Source: Pseudomonadota bacterium | GTDB taxonomy: Bacteria; Pseudomonadota; Alphaproteobacteria; Rhizobiales; Xanthobacteraceae | Length of the DNA: 64,000 nt | Reading direction: 5' to 3' | Assembly: GCA_023404675.1 (NCBI GenBank) | Contig: JAEYAW010000010.1 | Coordinates: 1 to 64,000 of the forward strand | Shown here: positions 50,268 to 59,237 of the stretch, piece by piece | How positions within the stretch are numbered: position 1 is the stretch's first letter | How the letters are laid out: each line of letters starts with the position of its first letter | Notes under the pieces: generated by a model | Told to the model about the DNA's origin: nothing | Seen by the model: only the letters and a program-made list of their open reading frames with translations | Databases searched by the model: none | Program-made: the position numbers and the translations under genes

Positions 50268-52089
50268 TCTTCTTCACCTGGAAAGTCTTGCGAACCGGGC
50301 GGGCGACCGGGTCGAGCATGGCCACGTTGCCCTGCGATCCATGCGGGCCGCCGAACGTCAGCGGCAGGCTCACTTCAATGGTTGTTCCCTCGCCGAGCTG
50401 GCTGTGCACACTCATCTCGCCGCCATGGAGGCCGACCAGCGTCTTGACGATGGACAGGCCGAGCCCGGTTCCCTCGTGGCGGCGCTGATAGGTCTTGCCG
50501 GCCTGGAAGAACGGATCGCCGACGCGCTTGAGATCCTCGCTGCCGATGCCGACGCCGTTGTCGGCGACCGAAAGCACGAAGCGCACCCCTTCAATCCGCG
50601 CCGACACCAGCACACGGCCGTTGCGTTCGGTGAACTTGATCGCGTTGGATACGAGGTTGAGAACGATCTGCCGGAATGCGCGCGGATCGGCGGTCAGTTC
50701 GGGCAGCGTCTCGGGCGCGCGGGTGACGAGATCGATGCCGTTGTCGCGCGCCTTCAGCGCCAGGATGTTGCAGCATCCGACAATCGCCTCACGCGGCGAA
50801 AACGCTTCGGGCGACAGCTCGTAGTTTCCGGTCTCCATCTTCGACATGTCGAGGATGCCGTTCACCACCGACAACAGATGCTGACCGGACTCGTTGATCA
50901 ACTGCGCATACTCCTTGCGCCGGGCGGCATCGAGCCGGAGCACGTCCTCCTGCGTGATCATCTCGGAGAATCCGATGATGGCGTTGAGCGGCGTGCGCAG
51001 CTCATGACTGACCGTTGCGAGGAAGTGCGTCTTGGCCGCATCGGCCCGTTCGGCCGCGGCGCGCGCCTCGCTGACAATCTGCTCCTGCATCTTGCGGTCG
51101 GTGATGTCGCGCATCACCGTCACCACCTCCGCAATCGCGCAGTGCTCACCACCCTCGATCGGACGGCACCGCATCTCGACCCAGACGAAATCCGACGACG
51201 GTTCGCGCCGGAGGCGAAACTCGACGCTGGTTTCACCTCCACCGCGCGACGCGTCCGAGAACGCCCGCAGGAATGCGGGCCGGTCGGCGACATGCACCCG
51301 ATCGAACAGGCCGTGCCCCAGCATCTGGACCGGCGACAGTCCGGCAAGCTTCTCGATCGCGGGCGAGATGAAGACCACGGCGCCATTGCTGTGGTGACGT
51401 GCAATCACGTCGCTGATGTTGTGTGCGAGCAGCCGATAGCGATCCTCTTCTGCCGCCAGCAGATCGACCGAAAGGCGCGACAGCGACTCAGCACCGAAGG
51501 CCAGCCCGCCCGCATAGAGCAGCGCGGAGACCAGCGCGAACATCGCAAGGACGTCGTTGGCGGGAGCGCCCTTATCCCACGGCGGCAAGACACCCGCGTG
51601 TCCAAGGCCGATCAGCAGCAGCGCGGAACACAGTGCAATGAGAATCGCAAACCCCACCACGCGACGCGAGGCCGACAGCGCCGCCTCGATCGGAATGGCG
51701 ATCAGCCACACCGCAACCGGCGATGCGATCCCGCCCGTCCCGGCGGACAGCGCAGTGATCAGACTCCCAAGCGCCAGCGAGGACAGCACGTGGGCGTATT
51801 CGAAACGCCCGGTGCGTGACAGAAAGTAGGAGAGAAGAATCGGGGCGATCAGCCAGCTCACCGTGATGATCTCGAGCGCCGACGGCTCGCCCCGCGCAAC
51901 GAGAAACACAGGGAACACGCCGAACGCAATGAGACTCCCGAGCAGGCGGGGAGCCATGAACGCGCGATGGCGCGCGCCGGACAACGCATCGTAGCGCGCC
52001 GACGGATGCAGCAGCGCATCAAAGAGATGAACGAAAGTCACTTGTCCAATCACACTGATCGCGTTTCGGCCGCACGTGACAGGCCGCAA
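50260..52089 (-). CDS. Membrane PAS sensor histidine kinase (DivJ/PleC-like)
   Basis: The 609-residue kinase has about six N-terminal membrane helices and a PAS domain around 215-340 (VFISPAIEKLAGLSPVQMLG; VTVMRDITDRKMQEQI). The HisKA motif is FLATVSHELRTPLNAIIGFS and the HATPase boxes are VLNLVSNAIKFTERNG, VADNGVGI and GTGLGLSIVK. The HisKA sequence resembles alphaproteobacterial cell-cycle kinases DivJ and PleC; the exact orthologue cannot be fixed by eye. No receiver domain is present, and no response regulator gene is adjacent. Confidence 0.9.
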   Translation of the reverse strand: MRPVTCGRNAISVIGQVTFVHLFDALLHPSARYDALSGARHRAFMAPRLLGSLIAFGVFPVFLVARGEPSALEIITVSWLIAPILLSYFLSRTGRFEYAHVLSSLALGSLITALSAGTGGIASPVAVWLIAIPIEAALSASRRVVGFAILIALCSALLLIGLGHAGVLPPWDKGAPANDVLAMFALVSALLYAGGLAFGAESLSRLSVDLLAAEEDRYRLLAHNISDVIARHHSNGAVVFISPAIEKLAGLSPVQMLGHGLFDRVHVADRPAFLRAFSDASRGGGETSVEFRLRREPSSDFVWVEMRCRPIEGGEHCAIAEVVTVMRDITDRKMQEQIVSEARAAAERADAAKTHFLATVSHELRTPLNAIIGFSEMITQEDVLRLDAARRKEYAQLINESGQHLLSVVNGILDMSKMETGNYELSPEAFSPREAIVGCCNILALKARDNGIDLVTRAPETLPELTADPRAFRQIVLNLVSNAIKFTERNGRVLVSARIEGVRFVLSVADNGVGIGSEDLKRVGDPFFQAGKTYQRRHEGTGLGLSIVKTLVGLHGGEMSVHSQLGEGTTIEVSLPLTFGGPHGSQGNVAMLDPVARPVRKTFQVKKSA

Positions 52090-52422
52090 CGCCTCCTTTT
52101 ATCGTTGTCCGAAGCTGGCAGAGGCCGCTTAAGCGAACGCTAAGGCACTGCAATCCGTGCGCATGGCGGAGTGCTTTGAGCCGGGATGGTGAATGCGAAG
52201 TTTAAAACGATTGCGGTCACCATTTCGAAACCATGAATCGCCGGTGAAACGGGACAGTGCCGCGCAATTCAAAATTTACGGCAAACAGAATGATTCGAAT
52301 TTTACGCAAATTGCGCTGACCCCGAACACGGCCGGTTTAGTCGCCTCTGCTAGGGATGAAACGGGACAGATCGCGAAGATCTCAGGATCAATCGCGGCAA
52401 TAAAACCGGGACGGGGTCGACG
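52090..52422. other. Intergenic region between divergent genes
   Basis: It separates the minus-strand kinase from the plus-strand DUF5330 gene. AT content is raised around 52200-52320, as expected of promoters; no gene, repeat or RNA is recognised. Confidence 0.35.
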
Positions 52423-52809
52423 ATGTTCTTTCTGCTGCGCTTGGCGTTCTGGCTCGGGCTTGTGCTCGTGCTGCTGCCAACCGACAAATCCCATCAGAGC
52501 GAGGGGCCGCATATCGACGCGGTGGAGGCCCTCTCCGCGGCCGGCGCGGCCGTGTCCGACATGAGCCAGTTCTGCACGCGCCAGCCGGCGGCCTGCGCGG
52601 TTGGCGGACAGGCGGCCACGGTGATCGGACAGCGTGCACAGAACGGCGCGCGCAAGGTCTACGAGTTCATCACCGAGAAGCGCGGCGACGATCACACCAG
52701 TTCGATCGGCACGGTGATCGCCTCCACCTCGCAGGATACGCTCTCCGATGCCGACCTCACGATCGAGTGGCGCGCGCCGCGGCCAGGATCCACGCCGCGC
52801 GACGGCTAA
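52423..52809 (+). CDS. DUF5330 family protein
   Basis: The 128-residue protein has an N-terminal hydrophobic segment (FFLLRLAFWLGLVLVLLP) followed by the DUF5330 core: VEALSAAGAAVSDMSQFCTR, QPAACAVGGQAATVIGQRAQ and GARKVYEFITEK. Two cysteines in FCTRQPAAC are typical. Membrane-anchored; function unknown. Confidence 0.9.
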   Translation: MFFLLRLAFWLGLVLVLLPTDKSHQSEGPHIDAVEALSAAGAAVSDMSQFCTRQPAACAVGGQAATVIGQRAQNGARKVYEFITEKRGDDHTSSIGTVIASTSQDTLSDADLTIEWRAPRPGSTPRDG

Positions 52810-52946
52810 CAGCGGCGCAACGGTCGAACGTCCCGCGTAGCGACCTAATGCAACGCTCCCGGCGCGGTTCCCGGCGAATGCGTCGCGACGCTCGCGTTGC
52901 GGCATAAAATGACTATATAACGCCGGTCAGAACATCTGGACCGGCT

Positions 52947-53375
52947 ATGACGATCGACGACATCCGCGACAATTTCAGCCTGCTCGACGAGTGGGACGAC
53001 CGCTATCGCTACGTGATCGAGCTGGGGCGCACGCTCGCCCCGATGCCGGAGGCCGACCATTCGCCCGAGAACAAGGTGCAGGGCTGCGCCAGTCAGGTCT
53101 GGCTGGCGCGTTCCGTGGCACGCGACGACAAGGGCGAGCCGGTGCTGAGCTTTCTCGGCGACAGCGACGCTCACATCGTTCGCGGTCTGATCGCCATCCT
53201 GCTGACGCTCTATTCGGGCCACACCGCGCGCGACATCCTCGCCACCGATGCCATCGCCGTGTTCGACGAACTCGGCTTTCGCGAACATCTCACGCCGCAG
53301 CGCTCGAACGGCCTGCGCTCGATGGTGGAGCGGATCCGCGCCGACGCCCGCGAGACGCTGGCTTCAGCCAGCTGA
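52947..53375 (+). CDS. sufE: Cysteine desulfuration protein SufE
   Basis: The 142-residue protein has the SufE fold: EWDDRYRYVIELGRTLAPMP and NKVQGCASQVWL with the sulfur-accepting Cys47. SDAHIVRGLIAILLTLYSGH and EHLTPQRSNGLRSMVERIR complete the family match. It accepts sulfane sulfur from SufS for iron-sulfur cluster assembly. It stands alone, away from a suf operon, as is common in this group. Confidence 0.94.
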   Translation: MTIDDIRDNFSLLDEWDDRYRYVIELGRTLAPMPEADHSPENKVQGCASQVWLARSVARDDKGEPVLSFLGDSDAHIVRGLIAILLTLYSGHTARDILATDAIAVFDELGFREHLTPQRSNGLRSMVERIRADARETLASAS

Positions 53376-53377
53376 AT

Positions 53378-53986
53378 TCACCCGCCGTCGGCCGACCAGC
53401 TTCGTAGCCTCCCCCGCTCGGGCGGAGAGAAGCCGTAGTGCCGCGCCAGACGGTCAAGTCCCAGCTGCAGCACCACCTTGGCGGAGCGCGATGGCCAGCC
53501 GCGCTCGCGCTCCACGTCCTCAAGGCCGCGCAGGAAGCAGCACACATCCATCAGCAGGCCGGAGAATTCCGGCCCGCAGGCGTCGAGCGCCTGACGCATG
53601 CGTTGGCGGGCAGCCAGAATCACGTCGGTGATCTCCCCACCTCCGCCGCCATTGCCACGCGGTGCTGCGTCCCAGCGGGCGGTCATGCGCGGCGTCATGC
53701 TCGCCCGGGTGAAGTCGGCGCGCAGCCGCTCGCCCGCCAGAAACTGCGCACCCGAAATCAGGCTGCGGCCGTCGCGCCCCTTTCGGCGCGCGAGCCAGGC
53801 CAGCGGACTTTCGGATTCGTTGACCGCAACCCGCGCCACACCTTCCTCAGTGACGATCCGCGCTTCGCCAAGTTCCATATGCCGCGCCCGCAGGCGACCG
53901 ACCTCCGCCCGGACCGCTCCCTCCCCCGCCTCCGGCCGGTGGCCCCGCCGGCTGCCCGATGTCTTGACCTTCCTGCGCTGACCCAT
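53378..53986 (-). CDS. DUF6456 domain protein
   Basis: The 202-residue protein starts at ATG 53986 after AAGGGACGA. The C-terminal DUF6456 domain reads ESPLAWLARRKGRDGRSLIS, AGERLRADFTRASMTPRMTA, VCCFLRGLEDVERERGWPSR and LQLGLDRLARHYGF. The N-terminus is basic. It is a putative DNA-associated protein, by its resemblance to helix-turn-helix-linked members; function unknown. A strong palindrome lies just upstream. Confidence 0.88.
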   Translation of the reverse strand: MGQRRKVKTSGSRRGHRPEAGEGAVRAEVGRLRARHMELGEARIVTEEGVARVAVNESESPLAWLARRKGRDGRSLISGAQFLAGERLRADFTRASMTPRMTARWDAAPRGNGGGGGEITDVILAARQRMRQALDACGPEFSGLLMDVCCFLRGLEDVERERGWPSRSAKVVLQLGLDRLARHYGFSPPERGRLRSWSADGG

Positions 53987-54000
53987 GCTCGTCCCTTCTG

Positions 54001-54028
54001 TTGATATAGGATATTATTCCTATATCAA
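54001..54028. promoter_or_regulatory. 11-bp-arm palindrome upstream of the DUF6456 gene
   Basis: TTGATATAGGA (54001-54011) pairs with TCCTATATCAA (54018-54028) around TATTAT. It is AT-rich and 15 bp from the start codon, so it overlaps the promoter or leader. It looks like an operator rather than a terminator, since no T-run follows on either strand. Confidence 0.65.
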
Positions 54029-54096
54029 AGCGGGCGGCAACCCCTCATCCAGTCATTTATGAATTTATTCCCCTAACACCATTCCGGAAGCGACGG

Positions 54097-54513
54097 CTAC
54101 TTCCGTCCGTTCTTCTGGTGCCCGAGGCCCATCTTGCGGGCCAGTTGCGAGCGGGCGACGGCATAATTCGGCGCGACCATCGGATAATCCTCCGGCAGCC
54201 CCCATTTCTCGCGATACTGTTCCGGCGTCATCCCGTACTGGGTGCGCAGATGCCGCTTCAATGACTTGAAGCGCTTTCCGTCCTCAAGACAGATCAGATA
54301 TTCGGCCGTGATCGAGCGGCGGATCGGCACCGCGGGCCGGGCAGGCTCGGCGGGCTGAGCCAAGGGCGCGCCACCCGACAGGCGTGTCAGCGTGGCATGA
54401 ACCTGCCCGATCAGCGCCGGGATATCCGAGGCAGGCGTCGTGTTGTTGCTGACATAGGCCGAAACGATCTCGGCCGTCAGTTCGATGACGCTCTTGGTCG
54501 CGGGATTGCTCAT
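54097..54513 (-). CDS. mucR: MucR/Ros-family transcriptional regulator
   Basis: The 138-residue protein matches MucR: AEIVSAYVSNNTTPASDIPA at the N-terminus and the zinc-finger-like region YLICLEDGKRFKSLKRHLRT, followed by YGMTPEQYREKWGLPEDYPM and VAPNYA. MucR is a global AT-rich DNA-binding regulator of exopolysaccharide, motility and cell-cycle genes in alphaproteobacteria. As in many rhizobial members, the second zinc-finger Cys is replaced (C-LED). It stands alone. Genomes usually carry several paralogues. Confidence 0.92.
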   Translation of the reverse strand: MSNPATKSVIELTAEIVSAYVSNNTTPASDIPALIGQVHATLTRLSGGAPLAQPAEPARPAVPIRRSITAEYLICLEDGKRFKSLKRHLRTQYGMTPEQYREKWGLPEDYPMVAPNYAVARSQLARKMGLGHQKNGRK

Positions 54514-54603
54514 GCAAATGCCGGCTCAGAAACGAGGCGCGCCGCAACGGGCCGCGCGACTATGACGGCTGTAGCCGTCCGCTGACAAGGCCATCATGCA
54601 GAC

Positions 54604-55434
54604 TCAGCCGCCGCGCTGGTCCAGATGAGCGCGCAACGCATCGATGGAGGCGAAGCGGATCATCCCTTCTGGCATCTGGGCCTCGATCGAGCCGTCCGAA
54701 TAGAGCGAATAGGCCATGCCGTCGACCACGCCGGACTTGAGCACGGTGATCGGCGGCGCTTCGGCGGGGCGGGGCGGATAACGCGGCTCTGGTGGAGCGG
54801 GCGGCGGTTCGGCGGGTGGCGGCGGCGCGACCGGGCGCGAGGGCGAGGACCGGCGCAAAAGCGACGAATCGCGCTCGCGTGGACGCTCCGCCGGGGCGGA
54901 CGGCCAGGTTTCGTCCAACGATGGCTGAGTCTCTGCGGGATACGGATCGGCCTGAGCGGGAGCCGGCTCCGCGCTGGCATCAGCTCCGGCACTTTCCTCA
55001 TCCTTTCGCTTCAGCGAAGCGAACAGCAGGTTCCGCCGCTGGCGCGGCTTCGGCGTCTCGTCCGCAACGACGGGCTCCGGCAACGGCAACGCCTCCGGCT
55101 CGGGTGAGCGGACCGGGGGCGGCTCGGCCGGGGCGGACCTCGGCGGGCGGGCGTTGCGGGAAGCCGCTTCCTCCAGCCACGGTGCGGGCGCCGCATCAGT
55201 CGCATCCGGGTAAGGCGGGCGCTCGGTCGCCGGGAATGCCTGCATCTCCGCAAGCTTGCGGAGTTCGCGGGTCACGACACCGAAACCAAGCAGCAGTATA
55301 CCGGTGCAGGCCGCGATGGTGCCCGACAGGATCATCGTGTTGCCGAAGCTGAATTCCTTGGTCGGAATCCCGAAACCGATCGCCATGAGGCCGGCCAGAA
55401 ACACGCCGACGCCGGCAATCCACAACGCAACCAT
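54604..55434 (-). CDS. Hypothetical membrane protein with long proline-rich region
   Basis: The 276-residue protein has two N-terminal transmembrane helices (LWIAGVGVFLAGLMAIGFGI; MILSGTIAACTGILLLGFGV). A 150-residue Pro/Ala/Glu-rich disordered stretch follows, then a short conserved end (LKSGVVDGMAYSLYSDGSIE, MIRFASIDALRAHLDQRG). This layout is recurrent in the Bradyrhizobium group. It may be an envelope or cell-division accessory protein; function unknown. Confidence 0.8.
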   Translation of the reverse strand: MVALWIAGVGVFLAGLMAIGFGIPTKEFSFGNTMILSGTIAACTGILLLGFGVVTRELRKLAEMQAFPATERPPYPDATDAAPAPWLEEAASRNARPPRSAPAEPPPVRSPEPEALPLPEPVVADETPKPRQRRNLLFASLKRKDEESAGADASAEPAPAQADPYPAETQPSLDETWPSAPAERPRERDSSLLRRSSPSRPVAPPPPAEPPPAPPEPRYPPRPAEAPPITVLKSGVVDGMAYSLYSDGSIEAQMPEGMIRFASIDALRAHLDQRGG

Positions 55435-55770
55435 TGAACCCCTCTCCTCAGGCCTGTCCCGTGGCCATTGTCAGGATACCGCCATCGCAGGCGGACCGCC
55501 AACAGCGGAATCTCCAGGATTGTGCCGCATCATCGCCCCCGGAAGTGTAGAAATCGCTACTCGCCGCCGCGTACATGTTTCGCCTTCGCACACGCGGGAA
55601 GCGCTTTCAGGGCGTCTTTGTGGCGCTGCGAGCGGGAAATTAAGCCATATTTTCTTATTATCCGGCATCAACTGAGCTAGAACTGCCGGAAGCTGGAACC
55701 TGAAGCGCCAAGGGCATCAGGCCGCCGGACGATCGGGTTCAGGGACGCTGGGTTCAAAGATCGACCTTCC
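55435..55770. other. Intergenic region between divergent genes
   Basis: This region lies between the membrane protein and the glycosyltransferase gene. No gene is supported; the AT-rich run at about 55640-55665 may hold a promoter for the plus-strand gene. Confidence 0.35.
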
Positions 55771-57420
55771 ATGTCAGCCATTACCACTTCGGCTCTCGAC
55801 ACGCCCGCGCGGCGCTCGATCGACCTGATCTGCGATGACCTCGCGCTGGTCGCGCTTGCCATTGTCAGCCTGACGGCGGCCTTCACCTTCCGCGATTACG
55901 GCCTCGGCTGGGACGACTATACCCACGCCGAATACGCCGATCTTCTTCTGAAGATGTACGGCTCCGGCTTTCATAACCGCGACGCGCTGTCCTTCGCCAA
56001 CCTCTATATGTACGGCGGCGGCTTCGACATGGCGGCCGCGCTGCTGCACAAGATCGTCCCGCTCGATCTGTTCGCGACCCGCCGCCTCGTCGGCGCGGTC
56101 GTCGGCATCGTCGGCCTCGCCGTGACGTGGCGGCTCGCGCGGCGGATCGGCGGCCCGGTGGCGGGGCTCGCCGCGCTGCTGCTGCTGGCGCTGTGCCCGA
56201 CCTTCTACGGCCACATGTTCATGAACCCGAAGGATGCTCCCTTTGCGGTCGCCATGATCGTGCTGATGCTCGGCCTCGTGCGTCTGGCTCAGGAATATCC
56301 GCGCCCCTCGACGCACACCGTGCTGATCCTCGGCATCGGCGCAGGCTGCGCCGTCGGCTGCCGGATACTCGCCGGACTCGCGGCGGTCTATGCGCTGGTC
56401 GGCTTCATTCCCCTGCTTGCCGCCGACGTCCGCCAGAACGGCGTGCGCGAGGCGCTGCGCAACATTGTCCGCGCCGTGTACCTGCTGCTGCCCGGCCTCG
56501 CGCTCGGCTATCTTATCATGGGCCTGATCTGGCCATGGTCGGTCATCGAGCCTGCCAATCCGTTCCGCGCGCTGCTGTACTTCTCGCACTTCTTCGAGAA
56601 ACCGTGGAAGGAGATGTTCGACGGCGCGCTGATCTCGGTGCCCGACATGCCCTGGTCCTATCTGCCGACGCTGTTCGCGCTGCAGATGCCCGAGGTGCTG
56701 CTAGCACTGCTCGCGACCGGCATCGTGGGAACCATCGTGCTGAGCGCACGCAAGGACACTTCCCCCGCGCGCAAGACCGTTCTCATCATGCTGACCATGG
56801 CGGCGATGCTGCCGCTGGTGATCGCCATGGTAAAACGTCCCGCGCTTTACAACGGCATCCGGCATTTCATCTTCGTCATTCCACCGATGGCCGTGCTGGG
56901 CGGCATAGCCTTCGGGTGGATCCAGGAGTGGGTCAGCGGTAAGCGCCGTGCTGCACAGCTCGTGCTCGCCACTGCCTTCACGGCCGGACTGCTGCTGCCG
57001 CTCGGCGAAATGATGCGACTGCATCCCTACCAGTATACGCATTTTAATTACCTCGCGGGCACGGTGCGCGAGGCTGATACGAAATACATGCTCGATTACT
57101 GGGGACTCGCGCTGAAGCAGGCATCCGAAGAGTTGCTTGAGCACATTGAAGAAGACGGCGTGATCCCTCCGAAGGATCGCAAGTGGAAGGTCGCGGTCTG
57201 CGGACCGCAGCGTCCCGCGCAGGTGGCGCTCGGCCCGAACTTCCAGATCAGCTGGGACTCCCGGCAGGCCGATTTCGCCATGACCCTCGGCGAATTTTAC
57301 TGCAAGAAGCTGACCGCGCCGATCCTTGCCGAAGTCGCACGCGACGACGTGGTGTTCGCCCGCGTGTACGACATCCGCGGCCGCTCGATCTCCGATCTGC
57401 TGGCGATCCCCGCGCCGTAG
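55771..57420 (+). CDS. Polytopic glycosyltransferase, GT39/ArnT-like
   Basis: The 549-residue protein has about 10-12 membrane helices. The early loop GLGWDDYTHAEYADLLLKMY holds the acidic pair expected of GT-C enzymes. NPKDAPFAVAMIVLML, GIGAGCAVGCRILAGLAAVY and RHFIFVIPPMAVLGGIAF are further conserved-looking segments. A soluble C-terminal domain of about 130 residues follows (DYWGLALKQASEELLEHIEE). It probably transfers a sugar from a lipid carrier; the acceptor is unknown. Confidence 0.82.
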   Translation: MSAITTSALDTPARRSIDLICDDLALVALAIVSLTAAFTFRDYGLGWDDYTHAEYADLLLKMYGSGFHNRDALSFANLYMYGGGFDMAAALLHKIVPLDLFATRRLVGAVVGIVGLAVTWRLARRIGGPVAGLAALLLLALCPTFYGHMFMNPKDAPFAVAMIVLMLGLVRLAQEYPRPSTHTVLILGIGAGCAVGCRILAGLAAVYALVGFIPLLAADVRQNGVREALRNIVRAVYLLLPGLALGYLIMGLIWPWSVIEPANPFRALLYFSHFFEKPWKEMFDGALISVPDMPWSYLPTLFALQMPEVLLALLATGIVGTIVLSARKDTSPARKTVLIMLTMAAMLPLVIAMVKRPALYNGIRHFIFVIPPMAVLGGIAFGWIQEWVSGKRRAAQLVLATAFTAGLLLPLGEMMRLHPYQYTHFNYLAGTVREADTKYMLDYWGLALKQASEELLEHIEEDGVIPPKDRKWKVAVCGPQRPAQVALGPNFQISWDSRQADFAMTLGEFYCKKLTAPILAEVARDDVVFARVYDIRGRSISDLLAIPAP

Positions 57421-57432
57421 GGCCATTGCCCG

Positions 57433-57464
57433 AAAAAAGAATGGCCGGGAAACCCCGGCCATTC
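57433..57464 (-). terminator. Intrinsic terminator of serA
   Basis: On the minus strand GAATGGCCGGG pairs with CCCGGCCATTC around a 4-nt loop and is followed by TTTTTT (57433-57438). It lies 33 bp after the serA stop, and its position also separates it from the converging glycosyltransferase gene. Confidence 0.85.
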
Positions 57465-57496
57465 TCGTTCGATTGAAGCTGCCTGCCAGGCCGCGC

Positions 57497-59086
57497 TCAG
57501 AACGCCAGTGCCTTGACCTGCTTCACCTGCGGCAATGCCTGCACGCTCGTCACCACGGCCGCAGGAATCGCGCCGTCCACCTCGACCAGCGCGATGGCGT
57601 CGCCGCCTTCCTTGACACGGCCGAGATGGAAGGTCGCGATGTTGACCTTGGCGTCGCCCAGCAGCGAGGCGAACTTGCCGATGAAGCCCGGCTTGTCCTC
57701 GTTGGTGACGTAGATCATCGACTTGCCGAACTCCGCGTCCACCCGGATGCCCTTGATGTCGACGAGACGCGGCTTGCCGTCGGCATAGACCGTGCCGGAC
57801 ACCGAGCGCTCCTGCCGTTCGGTCGTGACAGCCACGGTGATCAGGCTCTCGTAATCGCTCTGCGCCGCGCGCGTCACCTCGTCCACCACCATGCCGCGTT
57901 CCTTGGCAATGACCGGCGCGGAGACCACGTTGACGTCGCCCAGCATCGGCCGCAGCAGGCCGGCGAGCACCGCCGAGGTCAGCGCCTTGATTTTCATCTG
58001 GCCGACCGCGCCCTCATAGGTGATCGTCACCTTCGAGATGCCGGTCTCGGTGAGCTGGCCCGCGAACGAGCCAAGCTTCTCCGCCAGTTCGACGAAGGGC
58101 TTGAGCTTCGGCGCTTCCTCGGCCGTGATCGAGGGGAAGTTGAGCGCATTGGTGATCGCGCCGGTCAGCAGATAGTCCGACATCTGCTCGGCCACCTGCA
58201 GCGCGACATTCTCCTGCGCTTCCGTGGTGGACGCACCCAGATGCGGCGTGCAGATCACGTTGGTCCGGCCGAACAGCACGTTGGTCTTGGCCGGCTCCTC
58301 GGTGAACACGTCGAACGCCGCGCCCGCGACATGGCCGGAATCCAGCGCCGCCGCCAGCGCCACCTCGTCCACCAGACCGCCGCGGGCGCAATTGATGATG
58401 CGCACGCCCTTCTTGGTCTTGGTCAGCGCCGTCGCGTCGATGATGTTCTTGGTCTTCTCAGTGAGCGGCGTGTGCAGCGTGATGAAATCGGCGCGCTTGA
58501 GCAGTTCGTCAAGATCCACCTTCTCGATGCCGATATCTCTGGCGCGCTCGGGCGACAGGAACGGATCGAAGCCGATCACCTTCATCTTCAGGCCGAGCGC
58601 GCGGTCGGCGACGATCGAGCCGATGTTGCCGCAACCGATCACGCCGAGCGTCTTGCCGGTGATCTCGACGCCCATGAAGCGGTTCTTCTCCCACTTGCCG
58701 GCCTGCGTGGAAGCATCCGCCTGCGGGATTTCACGGGCCAGCGCCAGCATCAGGGTGATGGCGTGCTCGGCGGTGGTGATCGAATTGCCGAACGGCGTGT
58801 TCATCACGATGATGCCCTTCGCCGTCGCCGCCGGAATCTCGACGTTGTCGACGCCGATGCCGGCACGGCCGATCACCTTCAGGTTGGCCGCCTTCTCCAG
58901 AATCTTCGCCGTCACCTTGGTGGCGGAGCGGATGGCGAGGCCATCATAATTGCCGATGATCTCGGCGAGCTTCTCCTTGTCCTTGCCGAGGTCGGGCTGG
59001 AAATCGACCTCGACGCCGCGATCCTTGAAGATCTGGATGGCGGCGGGAGACAGGGCGTCGGAAATCAGGACTTTGGGTTTGGACAT
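57497..59086 (-). CDS. serA: D-3-phosphoglycerate dehydrogenase, long form with ACT domain
   Basis: The 529-residue protein has the substrate/NAD domains of SerA: AIRSATKVTAKILEKAANLK, the Rossmann GVIGCGNIGSIVADRA, the catalytic region INCARGGLVDE and CTPHLGASTTEAQENVALQ with the catalytic His. An intervening domain and a C-terminal ACT domain follow (VTNEDKPGFIGKFASLLGDA, NIATFHLGRV). It makes 3-phosphohydroxypyruvate, the first step of serine synthesis. It is followed by an intrinsic terminator and lies downstream of serC. Confidence 0.97.
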   Translation of the reverse strand: MSKPKVLISDALSPAAIQIFKDRGVEVDFQPDLGKDKEKLAEIIGNYDGLAIRSATKVTAKILEKAANLKVIGRAGIGVDNVEIPAATAKGIIVMNTPFGNSITTAEHAITLMLALAREIPQADASTQAGKWEKNRFMGVEITGKTLGVIGCGNIGSIVADRALGLKMKVIGFDPFLSPERARDIGIEKVDLDELLKRADFITLHTPLTEKTKNIIDATALTKTKKGVRIINCARGGLVDEVALAAALDSGHVAGAAFDVFTEEPAKTNVLFGRTNVICTPHLGASTTEAQENVALQVAEQMSDYLLTGAITNALNFPSITAEEAPKLKPFVELAEKLGSFAGQLTETGISKVTITYEGAVGQMKIKALTSAVLAGLLRPMLGDVNVVSAPVIAKERGMVVDEVTRAAQSDYESLITVAVTTERQERSVSGTVYADGKPRLVDIKGIRVDAEFGKSMIYVTNEDKPGFIGKFASLLGDAKVNIATFHLGRVKEGGDAIALVEVDGAIPAAVVTSVQALPQVKQVKALAF

Positions 59087-59104
59087 GGGATTGATCCTTG
59101 CGGG

Positions 59105-59215
59105 TCGTCATCCTGAGGAGCGAGCAACGCGAGCCTCCAAGGATGACGTGGGACAGGAAACGGAAACAGGGACTGCGCGTCACCCTTGGAGGGCCGCTGG
59201 CGGCCACCTCAGGAT
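59105..59215. repeat. Intergenic repeat between serC and serA
   Basis: GTCATCCTGAGGAGCGAG and CCTCCAAGGATGACG form one palindrome half, followed by CACCCTTGGAGGGCCGC and CACCTCAGGATGACGCG. This is the CATCCTGAGG...AAGGATGACG class of intergenic repeats. It may form a strong mRNA hairpin between the two genes. Confidence 0.6.
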
Positions 59216-59237
59216 GACGCGGTACGTTGTCTCGGAC

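Noticed and set aside
50092..51819. Plus-strand frame antisense to the histidine kinase
   Set aside because: No start signal or domain; the kinase motifs on the other strand are complete.
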